Below the pieces are notes generated by a model, which ran no database searches, was not told where the DNA came from, and worked only from the letters and a program-made list of their open reading frames with translations. A stretch of DNA of 28,760 nt from IMG/VR virus record IMGVR_UViG_3300020171_000103, positions 1-28,760 of that record; one strand, 5' to 3'. The translations under genes were made by a program, and so were the position numbers. The stretch is from a virus. Position 1 is the first letter of the stretch. Every line of letters starts with the position of its first letter. Below are positions 28,574 through 28,760 of this stretch, in pieces.

Positions 28574-28580
28574 GGCTCAC
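28113..28580 (-). CDS. Overlapping alternative ORF with ribosome binding site
   Basis: 155 residues from GTG 28580 in the +1 frame of the RlpA-like gene. GGAGG lies 5 nt before the GTG, ideal, whereas it is 12 nt from the RlpA ATG. The first 70 residues (NMDLLGALHRRADRESRLLR, then NDKINERFDELAQTGYC) look like a real charged helix, but the second half is the out-of-frame image of the conserved DPBB coding and is less protein-like. Could be a real overlapping gene or a feeder ORF for coupled translation. Confidence 0.3.
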   Translation of the reverse strand: MSHEITNMDLLGALHRRADRESRLLRVACRRNDKINERFDELAQTGYCPRTGELVTHDGQGNVLSYIKDLNRQRGMGNMVSPDGQPDGIGESVQPEGDDVRHVEHKVRATDACNELMQRSYDHCILHGPGSGEVDKKYDRPDPGGVQKTRKPRKR

Positions 28581-28619
28581 GTTTCCCTCCGTGTGGTTAG
28601 ACTTTACTGGTGTGGCCGA

Positions 28620-28760
28620 TCATTTAGTTTTTCTTGCTTTTTGCAATGTCGAAACAGCCCACTCGTGCATCGGATCGTTCTCGCCCCATCTTTCCGAAGT
28701 AAGAATTGATTCTGCCATTTTTAGATAGTCGCCCTGAGTTGTTTTTTTCCATTTTTTAGG
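28620..28760 (-). CDS. Hypothetical protein (C-terminal part, runs off right edge)
   Basis: The last 46 codons of a gene: PKKWKKTTQGDYLKMAESIL, then ERWGENDPMHEWAVSTLQKA, ending KARKTK and stop. Reads as a helical, basic tail. No family recognised from this part. It precedes the RlpA-like gene in the same direction with a 39-nt gap. Confidence 0.6.
   Translation of the reverse strand, partial: PKKWKKTTQGDYLKMAESILTSERWGENDPMHEWAVSTLQKARKTK

Noticed and set aside
1-28760. tRNA genes
   Set aside because: I found no cloverleaf with a GGTTCGANTCC-type arm on either strand while reading; a dedicated scan could still find a divergent one.

Overview
The window is a stretch of a tailed double-stranded DNA phage (or a prophage seen without its host flanks). 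It has a packaging and head module, a replication and recombination module, many tiny genes joined by 4-nt start/stop overlaps, and four stand-alone homing-type nuclease genes. Nearly every gene has a clear AGGAG-type ribosome binding site, and the best promoters look like the bacterial housekeeping sigma type, so the host uses ordinary Shine-Dalgarno starts. Host identity cannot be read directly. The secreted Asn/Thr-rich head-module protein recalls proteins of Verrucomicrobiota/Kiritimatiellota and their phages, but that is only an impression. No integrase, DNA polymerase, tRNA or tail gene is visible.

Layout. (1) 1-8568, minus strand, read right to left: HNH nuclease, small terminase candidate, large terminase, portal, a secreted repeat protein, a small coiled-coil protein, a scaffold-like protein, the major capsid protein, and the start of one more gene at the left edge. 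Three near-identical promoters (TTGACA, 17 nt, TGN-CATNNT type) precede the HNH gene, the portal gene and the secreted-protein gene. (2) 8569-9674: about 1.1 kb without a convincing gene, holding a 21-bp-period direct repeat, an AT-rich perfect 42-nt palindrome and a rightward promoter. It lies between divergent gene blocks and is the best candidate for an origin, packaging or control region. (3) 9675-13444, plus strand: an HNH nuclease followed by about a dozen very small genes, several separated by GC-rich spacers with short hairpins. (4) 13482-28760, minus strand, read right to left: an edge gene, an RlpA-like secreted protein overlapped by a second open frame, GIY-YIG nuclease, RusA-like resolvase, two small genes, HNH nuclease, Sak4-like ATPase, an SSB-like protein, small zinc proteins, SF2 helicase, metallophosphoesterase, a control region, small genes, a DNA methyltransferase with a structured leader, a stand-alone TSCPD (ribonucleotide reductase tail) protein, a pentapeptide-repeat protein, a large multi-zinc-module protein, a Lar-like protein, and a DnaB/RepA-type helicase.

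How they fit. The right block makes a self-contained replication and recombination set (helicases, recombinase-type ATPase, ssDNA-binding-like protein, resolvase) with host-interaction accessories (methyltransferase, Lar-like protein). The left block packages DNA and builds the head. The middle plus-strand block is accessory. The most notable observations are: a winged-helix-like C-terminal domain shared by the plus-strand HNH protein and the minus-strand replicative helicase, with a third, degenerate copy of its last 18 codons lying just after the HNH gene; a short leader ORF embedded in a long-range RNA stem before the methyltransferase; an exactly built 90-bp duplication in the pentapeptide-repeat gene; and a four-module Cys-rich protein.
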